Notes: a model not told the origin generated them from the letters alone. A stretch of DNA of 54,794 nucleotides from Oscillibacter sp. (GCA_017527365.1 JAFXQD010000009.1:1-54794), one strand, 5' to 3'. Positions 25,575 to 34,397 are shown, counted from the stretch's first letter. Translations and numbers: made by a program.

Positions 25575-25896
25575 GCGCCAAGCGCCGCCGCCCGAACGTA
25601 ACGCTGTCATAATCTGTCGAACCGTTTCCGAAAGCCGCGGCGCGCCCGCCGGGGGGCTTATGGCTGCCCGTCCGTCGGGTTATCGCAACGCGGTTTTCGC
25701 GGCGCCGTTCCGGACGCGCCCGCGAGCCTCGAAAACGGCTTGCCGTAAGGTTGCGGCGGGGGCGTCCGGAGCCGAAAATTCGCTTTGCGCACGGCGAACG
25801 CAAGCCCAAAAGCCGCGCCGCCCGTCCGAATCTCAAAACCGCCCAAAATTTTTGAAAGAAAATTGAAAAAAAACGCAAAAAAATCAAATTTGCCTA

Positions 25897-25925
25897 TTGC
25901 GTTTTGTCTCGTAATCTATTATAAT
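25897..25925 (+). promoter_or_regulatory. Promoter for the DUF6465 gene
   Basis: TTGCGT, 17-bp spacer, TATAAT, 63 bases before the ATG, downstream of an A-rich stretch that could act as an UP element. Confidence 0.7.
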
Positions 25926-25987
25926 GCCCCCATAGCGAAGGTCTGATAAGCCTGACGAAAAAAAGCGTTCAAAGGAGGATAATTATC

Positions 25988-26341
25988 ATGGACGAAAACA
26001 ACGTTGTGGAAGTCGCGGAAGAGCAGGAAGTTGCGCAGGAGACCGTTTCGGGAAAGAAGCCGCGCAAGCCGCGCCGCAAGATGACCCCGGAAGAGCGCGA
26101 GGAATCCGCCCGCAAGCGCGCCGAACGCAAGGCGCAGGCCGAGAGCATGAAACCCGTCGTTTACGTGCAGTTTGAGGGCGCGGAAGCCGTGATTGACGAC
26201 CTCGTCGAAGCCGCGAAAGCCGATTTCCGCAAGGAGAAGAAGCGCGCCCAAATCATCGAGTTCAAGCTGTACGTGAAGCCGGAGGAACGCGCCGCCTATT
26301 ACGTTATCAACGGCGCCTACGACGGCAAGATTGAGTTTTGA
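25988..26341 (+). CDS. DUF6465 family protein
   Basis: A 117-residue cytoplasmic protein. The N-terminal half is an extended charged segment, acidic at first and then strongly basic (KKPRKPRRKMTPEEREE, RKRAERKAQ). The C-terminal half is a small alpha/beta domain: VVYVQFEGAEAVIDDLVEAA, a basic loop, then IEFKLYVKPEERAAYYVING. The family is common in Clostridia and, to my knowledge, has no assigned function. AAAGGAGG lies before the ATG and the promoter is strong, so it is probably well expressed. It is followed by a long structured 3' region. Confidence 0.8.
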   Translation: MDENNVVEVAEEQEVAQETVSGKKPRKPRRKMTPEEREESARKRAERKAQAESMKPVVYVQFEGAEAVIDDLVEAAKADFRKEKKRAQIIEFKLYVKPEERAAYYVINGAYDGKIEF

Positions 26342-26456
26342 CTTTCCGCGCCGCGCTTGGACGGAACGGAAACGCCGCAAACAAACGGCTTTGCAAGCGT
26401 TGCGATAAGGCGCGGAAAACGCCCCGCAACTTCAGGCGCGGCGGGTCGGGCTCAGT

Positions 26457-26479
26457 CATAAGGCAGTTCTAAGCCCATA
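26457..26479. repeat. Short intergenic direct repeat, copy 1
   Basis: Approximate consensus CATAAGGCAACGCTAAGCCCA; this copy has AGTTC in place of AACGC. Other copies lie at 26510-26532 and 26625-26647. Confidence 0.55.
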
Positions 26480-26509
26480 GGGGGCGATGTGCGCGGGTTC
26501 GGCGGAAAC

Positions 26510-26532
26510 GATAGGGCAACGTTAAGCCCAAT
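26510..26532. repeat. Short intergenic direct repeat, copy 2
   Basis: Differs from the other copies mainly at the third to fifth bases (TAGGG for TAAGG) and in having GTT before AAGCCCA. Confidence 0.55.
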
Positions 26533-26576
26533 CGACGCCGGAAGGGGCCCCGCGAACAAATTTCGACTGCGTTATG

Positions 26577-26618
26577 GGACGGCGCGAAGCGCGAGCTCCG
26601 CGCCGTCCGGTTTTCCGG
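26577..26618 (+). other. Hairpin pair inside an inverted repeat
   Basis: A 10-bp G+C stem (26577-26586 with 26599-26608) is followed by a small CCGG-TTTT-CCGG hairpin. Both are enclosed by TTATGGG (26572-26578) and CCCATAA (26623-26629), which would give a three-way junction with slight overlap at the first stem. Confidence 0.45.
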
Positions 26619-26624
26619 GCAACC

Positions 26625-26647
26625 CATAAGGCAACGCTAACTCCAAA
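26625..26647. repeat. Short intergenic direct repeat, copy 3
   Basis: Matches copy 2 in GGCAACG and TAA; its first bases also form the right arm of the inverted repeat around the hairpin at 26577-26608. Confidence 0.55.
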
Positions 26648-26716
26648 AACGGCGCGTCGCGGCGCTTGTCCAAGCGTATGGAAGCGCTATGACAGCCGCA
26701 CGGGGCGCGAATGAAA

Positions 26717-26747
26717 AGCCGGGCTTTCCGCCCGGCTCTTTTTCTTT
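26717..26747. terminator. Probable bidirectional terminator
   Basis: A perfect 8-bp stem (26717-26724 with 26730-26737) with a 5-base loop. It has a strong T tract on the plus side and TTTT on the minus side, so it would end both the plus-strand transcript from 25.9 kb and the histidine kinase unit. Confidence 0.75.
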
Positions 26748-26790
26748 GTTATAAAGGCGTTTCGGGCTTTCCGGAAACGCGTTTTTTCCG

Positions 26791-28035
26791 TCACGACGCG
26801 CTTTTGTTCGGGACGCGTTTCGTATCCGTGCGGGGGAGCGGGAAGAGGGCGTAAAAACGCGTGGACGTTTCGTCGCTTTCGGCGCGCAAAACCGCCTTAT
26901 GCTCCTTTGCGATAGCGTCGGCAATGCTCAACCCTAAGCCGAAGCCCGACGATTCCCCCCGCGACGCGTCGCCGCGATAGAAGCGCTCAAACAAATGCGA
27001 AAGCGTCTCCGGGGGGATGGGCGCCCCCGGATTGCTGACCGTGAGTTTCGCGTGGCGCTCCGTTTTCTCCAGCGCAAGGGAGACCGCGCCGCCGTCCGCG
27101 CCGTACTTCAAGGCGTTGTCGAGCAGGACGGAGACCAGACGCCGCAGTTTTTCCGCGTCGCCGATGATTTTCAAGTCCGGCGCGATTTCGTACAACAGCG
27201 GCTTGCCCGCCTCGAAGGCGACGGGCTCAAACGATAACGCGCAGTCCAGCGCGATGTCCGACAGCGACACTTCCCCGTAAGCCGCCGACGGCGGCGCGTT
27301 GTCCGCCCGCGCCAGCGTCAGCATTTCCTCCACCAAGGTTTTCATGCGCCCCGCCTCCGCCCGGATGTTTTCCGCCCGCCGCCGGGGGCGTTCCGGAAGC
27401 TCCGACGCCTCCAGCAGTTCCGCGTTGGACAGGATGACCGTTAAAGGCGTTTTCAACTCGTGGGACGCGTCGGAGAGGAACTGCTTCTGTTGCCGCCACG
27501 CCTTTTCGACGGGCGCGACCGCCCAGCGCGAGAGCAGTACCGACACGCCCATCAGGGGCAATAGCGCTATCAGCGCTATCACAGACTGCGACTGTATTGT
27601 CTTCCGCAACGTCTCCGTTTCCATGGACGTGTCCACGAACGCGATGCGCGTAAACAGTTCGTTGCCGCGCCGCAGATAGCGCAAGCCGTATTCGGGAAGC
27701 CAGCCCTCGCTTTTGGGCTGTTCCCGGCAAGCCGCGATAATTTCCCTTAGCTCTTCCGTGTCTTGCAGTCCCGGATAAGTCCCGCTTAGGAAATAGTCCG
27801 TCCCGTTGAAACCCTCCTTCCCGCTCCAAATTTCGACTGTGAAGTAGGGCAGGGCGGCGTTTTTGCCGCCAATCGCCACGCGCTTTCCGTCCATAGCGCG
27901 GCGCAACGCGTCGCGGCTGATATGTTCGAGGTTGTCCCGCGCCGACACGACCGCCGCGCACATCACCGCCGCCAGCACGATTGTCACCAGCGACATCGAC
28001 AGCGCGACAAATTTTAAACGCAGTTTCCGAAGCAT
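26791..28035 (-). CDS. Sensor histidine kinase
   Basis: A 414-residue membrane kinase. The first transmembrane helix (about 9-31) and second (about 150-170) enclose an extracytoplasmic sensor of roughly 120 residues with no domain I recognise. The phosphoacceptor His is in FLSDASHELKTPLTV (near residue 190), followed by the N box (LLDNALKYGADGG), and G boxes (FERFYRGDASRG, GFGLGLSIADAIA). A longer frame upstream exists, but the ATG at 28035 overlaps the response regulator stop by one base, the usual coupling. It phosphorylates the upstream-encoded regulator; the signal is unknown. Confidence 0.9.
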   Translation of the reverse strand: MLRKLRLKFVALSMSLVTIVLAAVMCAAVVSARDNLEHISRDALRRAMDGKRVAIGGKNAALPYFTVEIWSGKEGFNGTDYFLSGTYPGLQDTEELREIIAACREQPKSEGWLPEYGLRYLRRGNELFTRIAFVDTSMETETLRKTIQSQSVIALIALLPLMGVSVLLSRWAVAPVEKAWRQQKQFLSDASHELKTPLTVILSNAELLEASELPERPRRRAENIRAEAGRMKTLVEEMLTLARADNAPPSAAYGEVSLSDIALDCALSFEPVAFEAGKPLLYEIAPDLKIIGDAEKLRRLVSVLLDNALKYGADGGAVSLALEKTERHAKLTVSNPGAPIPPETLSHLFERFYRGDASRGESSGFGLGLSIADAIAKEHKAVLRAESDETSTRFYALFPLPRTDTKRVPNKSAS

Positions 28036-28715
28036 TACGATTCCGCCGCCTTTTCCAAACGGTAGCCCGCCATGCGGATAGTGCGAATCCGGACGGCGGA
28101 GCGCAAATGGGACAGCTTGCGGCGCAGGAAGGATATATAAACCTCCACGCTGTTTTCGTCGCCGCTCTCGTAGCCCCAGATTTTCAGCAGGATGTTTTCT
28201 TTCGTCAAGACCAGTTCGCGGTTCAGCATGAGCAGTTCCATGAGGTCGTATTCCTTCTTGCTCAACCGCAAACTCCGCTCGCCGCAACGCAACGCGAAGC
28301 CGCTTTTTTCCAGCGTGAGGTCTCCGTACTCTATGACGCCCGTTTCGCGCAACTCTGGCTGCCGGCGCGTCAAGGCGCGGACGCAGGCTAAAAGCTCTTT
28401 CGGCTCAAAGGGCTTTGTCAGGTAGTAGTCGGCGCCGCTGTCAAGGCCGCGCACGCGGTCGGACACTTCCGAACGCGCCGTAAGGAGCAGTACCGGAAGC
28501 CCGCTTTTTGCCTCCCGCAGACGCTTTAGGACAGTAAAGCCGTCTATTTTAGGTAGCATGACATCCAAAATGCAGACATCGTAAATCCCGGACAAGGCCT
28601 CGTCCAGACCGCTTTCCCCGTCGTAACGCGTGTCGGCGGTGTAGCCGTCCATTTCGAGCATATCCTTGAGCGTCTCCGCCAGACGCTTTTCGTCCTCCAC
28701 AATCAGCACGCGCAA
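28035..28715 (-). CDS. OmpR-family response regulator
   Basis: A 226-residue regulator: the receiver domain (RVLIVEDEKRLAETL, phospho-Asp near residue 51 in CILDVMLPKIDG, LTARS, and the Lys in YYLTKPFEP) precedes a winged-helix DNA-binding domain (SLRLSKKEYDLMELLMLN, then DENSVEVYISFLRRKL). The likely start is TTG at 28715, which gives the normal N-terminus and has GGGAGG before it; no ATG fits. It lies between the SDR gene and its kinase. The target genes are unknown, probably including its own operon. Confidence 0.9.
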   Translation of the reverse strand: MRVLIVEDEKRLAETLKDMLEMDGYTADTRYDGESGLDEALSGIYDVCILDVMLPKIDGFTVLKRLREAKSGLPVLLLTARSEVSDRVRGLDSGADYYLTKPFEPKELLACVRALTRRQPELRETGVIEYGDLTLEKSGFALRCGERSLRLSKKEYDLMELLMLNRELVLTKENILLKIWGYESGDENSVEVYISFLRRKLSHLRSAVRIRTIRMAGYRLEKAAES

Positions 28716-28735
28716 AATAACCGCCTCCCAACGCG

Positions 28736-29482
28736 TCACACGATAAAGCCGCCGTCGGCGCACAGAACCTGCCCCGTGACGAACGACGCGCCGTCGGAGC
28801 ACAGGAACGCGGCGGCGTTGGCGATGTCCTCCGCCGTTCCAAGACGCCCCAGCGGGGTTTGCGCGGCAAGCTCCCGCAACGTCTCCGCGCCGAGGACTTG
28901 CGTCATGTCGGTATTGACAACCCCCGGCGCGATACAGTTCACGCGGATTCCAGACGGCGCAAGCTCCAAGGCAAGCGAACGCGTCAGGGCGATGAGCGCC
29001 GCCTTCGTGCAGGCGTAAGCGGTCTCGCAACTCGCGCCGCGCAAGCCCCAAATAGAGGATATGTTCAAGATACAGCCGCACTTTTCGTGAAGCATATGCG
29101 GCAGTACGGCGCGGATAGCGTTCCGCGCCCCGCCCAGATTCACGGCAAAATAGCGGTTCCATAATTCGTCGGTAATGTCTTGGAACAGGCATTGCCCCGC
29201 CACGCCTGCGTTATTCACAAGCAGTTCCGGGGGGCCGAGGCGCGATTCCGTTTCGTGAACCATACGCGACACGGCGTCCGGGTCGGACACGTCCGCGCCC
29301 ACGGCAATGGCGTCGCCCCCGGCGTCTAAAATCTCCCGCACAAGGCTTTCGGCGGCGTCGCGGCGCTCGTGCCAGTTGACGCACACCGCCCAGCCCTCCT
29401 GCGCGAGGCGGCGGGCGATAGCGCGCCCGATTCCCCGCGAGGAGCCTGTGACCAGCGCGGCGGCGCGTTTCCTTTCGGACAT
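28736..29482 (-). CDS. SDR family oxidoreductase (FabG-like)
   Basis: A 248-residue classical short-chain dehydrogenase/reductase: nucleotide-binding ALVTGSSRGIGRAIARRL, structural LVNNAG, catalytic Ser in ILNISSIWG, Tyr and Lys in YACTKAA (about 153-157), and a C-terminal GQVLCADGG. FabG and glucose dehydrogenase-like members look alike, so the substrate is open; it is not in a fatty acid gene cluster. The ATG at 29482 has AAAGGAGGG before it, making the longer start unlikely. It precedes a response regulator and kinase by 20 bases, an unusual operon partner. Confidence 0.87.
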   Translation of the reverse strand: MSERKRAAALVTGSSRGIGRAIARRLAQEGWAVCVNWHERRDAAESLVREILDAGGDAIAVGADVSDPDAVSRMVHETESRLGPPELLVNNAGVAGQCLFQDITDELWNRYFAVNLGGARNAIRAVLPHMLHEKCGCILNISSIWGLRGASCETAYACTKAALIALTRSLALELAPSGIRVNCIAPGVVNTDMTQVLGAETLRELAAQTPLGRLGTAEDIANAAAFLCSDGASFVTGQVLCADGGFIV

Positions 29483-29510
29483 GCGGTTTCCCTCCTTTAA
29501 CATGTGGACA

Positions 29511-29536
29511 GCGCGGACAGGAAGCCCTGTCCGCGC
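29511..29536 (-). other. Perfect 11-bp intercistronic hairpin before the SDR gene
   Basis: 29511-29521 pairs with 29526-29536 around a 4-base loop, between the leader ORF and the SDR ribosome binding site. No T tract follows on the minus strand, so it is not a normal terminator; it may affect processing, stability or translation. Confidence 0.55.
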
Positions 29537-29548
29537 CGATTCAGCGCG

Positions 29549-29677
29549 TCATTTTTTCGCGGTATGGAACAGCGCGTTTTTGACCACGCCTTTTGGGTCT
29601 TGTATCAGCAGGACGCCAAGCCGGATTGCCGGCGCAAGCGCGACAACGGACAGCCCTAAAAACAAGTCGTTGAGCAT
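29549..29677 (-). CDS. 42-residue leader ORF, hydrophobic, unknown
   Basis: A short frame beginning MLNDLFLGLSVVALAPAIRL and ending in HTAKK, with one probable membrane-spanning segment (about 5-25). It is the first frame after a very good promoter whose predicted transcript starts about 30 bases upstream of the ATG. The ribosome binding site is weak (GGCGGA). It could be a real small membrane protein, a leader peptide for the downstream operon, or chance. It is too small to place in a family by eye. Confidence 0.4.
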   Translation of the reverse strand: MLNDLFLGLSVVALAPAIRLGVLLIQDPKGVVKNALFHTAKK

Positions 29678-29715
29678 ATCCGCCGGGGCGGGGGAGAAGT
29701 AGTCGGCGCTCCGCT

Positions 29716-29744
29716 AATATACGCCGCGAAAGCGGGCTTGTCAA
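29716..29744 (-). promoter_or_regulatory. Promoter for leader ORF-SDR-response regulator-kinase
   Basis: Minus strand: consensus TTGACA (29744-29739), 17-bp spacer, TATATT (29721-29716). It is 239 bases upstream of the SDR start and only 31 bases past the preceding gene's stop. Confidence 0.75.
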
Positions 29745-29774
29745 GGGCGACGGCGAAAAAGTCGGCGTCAAGTT

Positions 29775-30857
29775 TTACTGAAGGACAAAGCGCATCCATA
29801 CCGGGTTGTGGTCGCTGTAAACAAACCCGGTATCGACGACTTGCGTGCCGTTGCACAGCACGTTGTCGGAGATAATGAAGCCGTCCAGAATCACGGTGAA
29901 GCTGTCGGGGCCGTAGGGGATGTTCGTGTTCCTCGTGGACGGAACCAGCCCTTCGGAGTAGTCCGCGCAAACGGAAAAGCCGTCCGGCAGGATTTCGCCG
30001 GGCAGGGGCTGGCACCAACTGTAAATTTCATCCGTGCCCGGATTGAGCGCCTCCCGTGAATTGCCGGGGAAGTCGTGGTTGAAGTCGCCGCCGCAAATGA
30101 CATAGTTGCCCTTTTCGTACTCCGCCGCCATATCCGCGAACAGCATTTCCAACTGCGCCTCGCCTTGGCCGGAGTCCGTGCCGTAGGCGGAGAGGTGGGC
30201 GTTCATCACGACCAGCTCTTTTCCGTTCTCAACCGGAATCCGACATACGGAATAGCAACGGTCCAAATCCAGAAACTTTTTGAAGCCGGACGCAATCGGA
30301 AAACTTCTCCGGAGCGCGGACGTAACGTCAAAAGCGCTTTCCGTCAGCAGGCAGGAGTTGGACGCGCCGTGAGGGCGCCAAAGGGGGTACATCAGGAAAG
30401 CCGAATGGTAGTTGACGGCGGCGGCGCTGTCGTAACCGGGAAAGGCGGCGCGAATTATCTCCGCCTCGTCTACGTGGTAACTGCGGGTGGAATCCGTGTC
30501 CACTTCCTGAAACAGCACGATGTCCGGGTCAAAGGAAAGCGCGGTTTCCGCCGCGCCCTCCACGCACGCGACAACGCTTTCTTTCGACGCCGCCCAGCTT
30601 TCGGAGCCGCCGTCCATGAAGAACGTGAACTCCGGCGTATAGGCGCCGAACCCTATGTTATAGGATACCGCCGTATACTCAACGCCAAGCGACGCCGTTT
30701 CCTCCGCGCTTCCCTCGACGGACAGCGCTTGAAAGTCGGGAATCCGGGAGTAGCTCAGGAAAACGTACCCCACGTATGCGCCCGCTACGCATAGTAGCGC
30801 CGCCAGAATGCCCAGCGGTATCAGCCATAGCCGCTTCCTTCCCTCCGCACGTTTCAT
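29775..30857 (-). CDS. Membrane-anchored endonuclease/exonuclease/phosphatase family protein
   Basis: A 360-residue protein with one N-terminal transmembrane helix (about 10-32) and an extracytoplasmic EEP domain: SYNIGFGAY (first strand), VLFQEVDTDS (metal-binding Glu), VVMNAHLSAYG, ICGGDFNHDF and the terminal YSDHNPVW (Asp-His pair). All catalytic positions are present. Members hydrolyse phosphodiester or phosphate bonds in nucleic acids, phosphoinositides or sphingomyelin; the outside location favours a lipid or extracellular substrate. The ATG at 30857 with AAAGGGG is preferred. It follows the Nudix gene by 43 bases. Confidence 0.85.
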   Translation of the reverse strand: MKRAEGRKRLWLIPLGILAALLCVAGAYVGYVFLSYSRIPDFQALSVEGSAEETASLGVEYTAVSYNIGFGAYTPEFTFFMDGGSESWAASKESVVACVEGAAETALSFDPDIVLFQEVDTDSTRSYHVDEAEIIRAAFPGYDSAAAVNYHSAFLMYPLWRPHGASNSCLLTESAFDVTSALRRSFPIASGFKKFLDLDRCYSVCRIPVENGKELVVMNAHLSAYGTDSGQGEAQLEMLFADMAAEYEKGNYVICGGDFNHDFPGNSREALNPGTDEIYSWCQPLPGEILPDGFSVCADYSEGLVPSTRNTNIPYGPDSFTVILDGFIISDNVLCNGTQVVDTGFVYSDHNPVWMRFVLQ

Positions 30858-30900
30858 ATTTTTCCCCTTTCTATTTGCTCCAACTGCGGAAAATTCCGGG

Positions 30901-31530
30901 TCAAAGGCTGTTGACAAGATACGCGGTAATCCGCGCCGTCATGCCCCATATGACGCGCCCGCGCCAATGCCATACGGGAACTTCCACGCGTCCCGGCGCC
31001 CAAGGGTAATCGGGGGCGATTCCGATTTCCTGATAGGGGAAATCGCGGGGCGGGCGCGGCGCAAGCTCGTAGGCGTAGACTTGCGGCGGGGTCTCCCGGA
31101 AGAACGACAGCGGCGCCGCGAACGTCTCCGCGACTTCCGCCGCCGACGGCTTCAAAAATTTCAGCCCGTCGGCGCGTATGAACGCCGGGACGGGGTGCAG
31201 TAAAAACCCGCGCTGATTGCAGATAAAATCCATGCGTCCCAGCGGCGCGACGTATTCGCGGGGTATCGAAAGCTCTTCTTCCGTCTCGCGCAGGGCGCAC
31301 TCTAACGGCGTCTCGCCGCCCTCCATGCGCCCGCCCGGAAAGCACACCTCCCCGCCCTGACGGATTCCCGCCGCCCGGACTTCATAGAGCAGTTCCAAGC
31401 CGCGCCCGCCCTCCAAGAGCGGGCAGAGCACGGCGTAGGCGCGGGACGCGCCCATCAATCCGGGGACGTGTTTTCCAAACCGCCGCCGCAACGCCTCCGC
31501 CTCTTCCGGAAGCCGTTCCCCGTAGCTCAT
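30901..31530 (-). CDS. Nudix hydrolase, CoA pyrophosphatase-like
   Basis: A 209-residue protein with a complete Nudix box (GGRMEGGETPLECALRETEEEL) preceded by the region typical of the UPF0035/CoA subfamily (VLCPLLEGGRGLELLYEVRA, then QGGEVCFPGG). Members cleave CoA and its derivatives to 4'-phosphopantetheine and 3',5'-ADP. The ATG at 31530 overlaps the azlD stop by 4 bases and fits the family; a longer open frame is a shadow of azlD. It is co-transcribed with lepA-azlC-azlD. Confidence 0.85.
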   Translation of the reverse strand: MSYGERLPEEAEALRRRFGKHVPGLMGASRAYAVLCPLLEGGRGLELLYEVRAAGIRQGGEVCFPGGRMEGGETPLECALRETEEELSIPREYVAPLGRMDFICNQRGFLLHPVPAFIRADGLKFLKPSAAEVAETFAAPLSFFRETPPQVYAYELAPRPPRDFPYQEIGIAPDYPWAPGRVEVPVWHWRGRVIWGMTARITAYLVNSL

Positions 31531-31841
31531 GCCGCCGCCAGAAACCATTCCAGCGCGAACACTATCGCGCAACACGAGACCGCCACCGGGAACAATCCCG
31601 CGCCCATCCACGCCAGCAGGACGCCCAAACCTAACGCCGCGCCGCCCGCGACCGGGGAGCGCGTCGCCTCTATGATAGAGGGGAAGGTCATGACGGAGAG
31701 CGTGACGTAGGGCACGTAATAAAGGAAGGAGCGCAGGAAGCGGTTTTGAATGCGCCGCCGCAGGAGCGTGAGCGGCAGAACGCGGATAGCGTAGCACACG
31801 ACCGCCATGACGGCGATATACAGCCAAATGTTATGCCTCAT
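31527..31841 (-). CDS. azlD: Branched-chain amino acid transport protein AzlD
   Basis: A 104-residue small membrane partner of AzlC with four hydrophobic segments. The opening (IAVMAVVCYAIRVLPLTLLRR) and the internal YYVPYVTLSVMTFP match the AzlD family. With AzlC it forms an exporter of branched-chain amino acids or analogues. It overlaps azlC by 11 bases and the Nudix gene by 4, so translation is coupled. Confidence 0.92.
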   Translation of the reverse strand: MRHNIWLYIAVMAVVCYAIRVLPLTLLRRRIQNRFLRSFLYYVPYVTLSVMTFPSIIEATRSPVAGGAALGLGVLLAWMGAGLFPVAVSCCAIVFALEWFLAAA

Positions 31842-32595
31842 GGTTTCTCCCCTCTTTCGGTTGGGATTCGTCGTCGGGGACGGGGAACAGCGCCGCCGCC
31901 AGCCCTGACAGCAGGAGCGTTAATAGGATTGTGCGCGTCCCGCCGGAGAGCGCCGGGAGCAGTCGGGACGCCGCGAACGACGCCGCAAAGCTCAACGGCA
32001 CGAAGAAACGGATAACCTTATCTTTTTTCGCGGGCGGGACGACCACGGCGAGGAACATTCCGAACAGCGCCACGCTCAACGCGCTGACGGCGCGCCCCGG
32101 CAACAGGTTGCCGGCGATGACGCCGACCGCCGTGCCCGTCGCCCAGCACGGAATAGCAACCGCGTAGGAGCCGTAGCTGTGCCACGGGTCAAGGGGCGCG
32201 GGCTGCGCGATTGCGATTCCGAAAAGCTCGTCTGTGACGCAGTAGCCGACAAGCAGACGGTGGCGCAAGGGCGCGGCGGGGTCGAAACGCTGGCTTAACG
32301 CAAAGCTCATGAGCAGATAGCGGGCGTTGGCGATAAGGGTCACTAACGCCATTTCCACGTAAGAGGCGTTCGCGGCGATAACGGTAAGGGCGGCGTACTC
32401 CCCCGCCGACGCCATGCCGAAAAAGCTGATAAAGAATCCCTGCGCGGCGTTCAATCCGGCGTTGCGGGCGGCGATACCCAGCGAGAACGCCACCGCGAAA
32501 TATCCCAGCCCGATAGGAACGCCGTCCCGCGCCCCCCTTGCGAATGATACTCTGTGTCTCTTTAACACGCGCAAATTCACCGCTTCCCGTTTCAC
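31831..32595 (-). CDS. azlC: AzlC family branched-chain amino acid exporter subunit
   Basis: A 254-residue integral membrane protein with the AzlC pattern: [23 protein letters not shown] at the start, [18 protein letters not shown] in the middle and [15 protein letters not shown] after it, with about seven to eight helices in all. It works with AzlD to export branched-chain amino acids. The ATG overlaps the lepA stop (ATGA), and azlD begins before its stop, so the unit lepA-azlC-azlD-nudix is tightly coupled. Linkage to lepA is not a known functional pairing. Confidence 0.92.
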   Translation of the reverse strand: MKREAVNLRVLKRHRVSFARGARDGVPIGLGYFAVAFSLGIAARNAGLNAAQGFFISFFGMASAGEYAALTVIAANASYVEMALVTLIANARYLLMSFALSQRFDPAAPLRHRLLVGYCVTDELFGIAIAQPAPLDPWHSYGSYAVAIPCWATGTAVGVIAGNLLPGRAVSALSVALFGMFLAVVVPPAKKDKVIRFFVPLSFAASFAASRLLPALSGGTRTILLTLLLSGLAAALFPVPDDESQPKEGRNHEA

Positions 32596-34397
32596 TCGTC
32601 AAGTTTGAGGACAGCCAAAAACGCCTCCGTAGGAATCTGGACGCTCCCCAGACTGCGCATTTTCTTCTTGCCCTCTTTCTGCTTCTCCAACAGCTTCTTT
32701 TTCCGCGTGATGTCGCCGCCGTAGCACTTGGCAAGCACGTCTTTCCGCATAGCCTTGACCGTTTCGCGGGCGATAATGCGCCCGCCGATAGCCGCCTGTA
32801 TGGGCACCTCGAACAACTGGCGCGGGATGTTCTCCTTGAGCTTTTCGCACAGCTTCCGCGCCCGCCCATACGCCTTATCCTTATGCGCGATGAAGCTTAA
32901 CGCGTCCACCTGCTCCCCGTTGACAAGCAGGTTGACTTTCACAAGCTCGCTCGGACGGTACGACGAAAGCTCGTAGTCCAGCGACGCGTAGCCTTTCGTG
33001 CTGGCTTTGAGCGTGTCGAAGAAGTCGTAGATAATCTCGTTGAGGGGCATTTCATAGTGAATCTCGACAAGGCGCGTGTCAAGGTACTGCATATCCTTGA
33101 ACTGCCCGCGCCTGTCTTGGCACAGGGGCATAATCGCGCCCACAAAGTCGTTGGGCGTGATAATCGACACCTTGACGTAAGGCTCCTCGGCGGATTGGAT
33201 GGACGCCGGGTCGGGGTAGTTGTGCGGATTGTCCACGCGGACGACCGTCCCGTCTGTTTTCGTGACTTCATAAATGACGGAAGGCAACGTCGTCACAAGG
33301 TCAAGGTCGAACTCGCGCTCTATGCGCTCCTGTATGACTTCCATATGCAACATGCCCAGAAAGCCGCAACGGAAGCCAAATCCCAGCGCAACCGACGATT
33401 CCGGCTCAAACGACAGCGACGCGTCGTTCAGGCGGAGTTTCTCCAAGGCGTCGCGCAGGTCGGGATAGCGGGAGCCGTCCTCCGTATAGATTCCGCAGTA
33501 GACCATGGGCTGGGCGGGGCGGTAACCCGGCAACGGTTCGGCGGCGGGGTTGTCGGCGTCCGTGACGGTATCGCCCACGCGGGTGTCGGCGACATTCTTA
33601 ATGGACGCCGTAAAATAGCCCACGTCGCCGGCTTCTAAAACGTCGCAGGGCTCCAGCCCCAACGGGAGCAAATGCCCGCATTCGACAACCTGATACGCCG
33701 CGCCCGTCGCCATCATGCGGACGGTCCCGCCCTTGCGCAGGCGCCCTTCCTTCAGGCGCACGTAGACAATAACGCCCCTGTAACTGTCGTATTGGCTGTC
33801 GAAAACCAGCGCCTTCAAGGGGGCGTCGGGGTCTCCCGACGGCGGCGGCACGTTCGCCACAATATCTTCCATGACCGCGTCAATGTTGATTCCGAGTTTG
33901 GCGGAAATCTCCGGGGCGTCGAGGGCGGGCAGGCCTATGATGTCCTCCACTTCCTGTTTGGCGCGTTGGGCGTCGGCGGCGGGCAGGTCGATTTTGTTGA
34001 ATACGGGCAAAATCTCCAAGTCGTGCTCCATGGCGAGGTACGTGTTGGCGAGGGTCTGCGCCTCCACGCCTTGCGTGGCGTCCACGACCAGCAACGCGCC
34101 TTCGCAAGCCGCCAGCGAGCGCGAAACCTCATAGTGGAAGTCCACGTGGCCGGGGGTGTCGATAAGGTTCAGCGTGTAGGTATGCCCGTCCTTGGCGGGA
34201 TAGCGCAGGCGCACGGCGCGGGCTTTAATGGTAATGCCGCGCTCCCGCTCCAAGTCCATGTTGTCGAGCAACTGGTTTTCCATCTGCCGCGCCTCCACCG
34301 CGCCGCACTTCTCCAGAAGGCGGTCCGCGAGGGTGGACTTGCCGTGGTCGATATGGGCGATAATCGAAAAGTTGCGAATGCGGGATTGCTCTTCCAT
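32592..34397 (-). CDS. lepA: Elongation factor 4 (LepA)
   Basis: A 601-residue translational GTPase that acts on ribosomes during initiation and stress, promoting back-translocation in vitro. G1 is [17 protein letters not shown]2 RGITIKA, G3 DTPGHVDF, and G4 FNKIDLP. The EF-G-like domains III and V follow, then the LepA-specific C-terminal domain with QRRG-like DRRGQFKDM and the late [23 protein letters not shown]. Length is standard. AAGGAG lies before the ATG. Hairpin repeats separate it from ppaC. Confidence 0.97.
   Translation of the reverse strand: MEEQSRIRNFSIIAHIDHGKSTLADRLLEKCGAVEARQMENQLLDNMDLERERGITIKARAVRLRYPAKDGHTYTLNLIDTPGHVDFHYEVSRSLAACEGALLVVDATQGVEAQTLANTYLAMEHDLEILPVFNKIDLPAADAQRAKQEVEDIIGLPALDAPEISAKLGINIDAVMEDIVANVPPPSGDPDAPLKALVFDSQYDSYRGVIVYVRLKEGRLRKGGTVRMMATGAAYQVVECGHLLPLGLEPCDVLEAGDVGYFTASIKNVADTRVGDTVTDADNPAAEPLPGYRPAQPMVYCGIYTEDGSRYPDLRDALEKLRLNDASLSFEPESSVALGFGFRCGFLGMLHMEVIQERIEREFDLDLVTTLPSVIYEVTKTDGTVVRVDNPHNYPDPASIQSAEEPYVKVSIITPNDFVGAIMPLCQDRRGQFKDMQYLDTRLVEIHYEMPLNEIIYDFFDTLKASTKGYASLDYELSSYRPSELVKVNLLVNGEQVDALSFIAHKDKAYGRARKLCEKLKENIPRQLFEVPIQAAIGGRIIARETVKAMRKDVLAKCYGGDITRKKKLLEKQKEGKKKMRSLGSVQIPTEAFLAVLKLDE

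Larger units (their letters stand above)
25510..25987. other. Divergent intergenic region, miaB and DUF6465 promoters
   Basis: 478 bases without a gene. A promoter faces each way near its ends (25546-25574 minus, 25897-25925 plus). The G+C-rich middle (about 25600-25860) contains no hairpin followed by a T tract and no reading frame with protein-like composition. Nothing else is recognised. Confidence 0.5.
26342..26790. other. Structured non-coding gap with three short direct repeats
   Basis: 449 bases without a plausible reading frame. It contains three imperfect copies of a 23-base element (26457, 26510, 26625), a 10-bp hairpin (26577-26586 with 26599-26608) enclosed by TTATGGG/CCCATAA arms, and a terminator at 26717-26747. 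It could be the long 3' end of the DUF6465 transcript, a separate small RNA, or the remains of a short repeat element. No known RNA family (tmRNA, RNase P, SRP, 6S) was recognised. Confidence 0.5.

Noticed and set aside
25510..25887. N-terminal extension of MiaB by about 126 residues
   Set aside because: The extra residues are basic, low in complexity, and would span the miaB promoter and ribosome binding site.
26457..26647. Three short repeats considered as a CRISPR array or integron attC sites
   Set aside because: Spacing is irregular (53 and 115 bases), copies are imperfect, there are no cas or integrase genes, and the attC core signatures are not both present.
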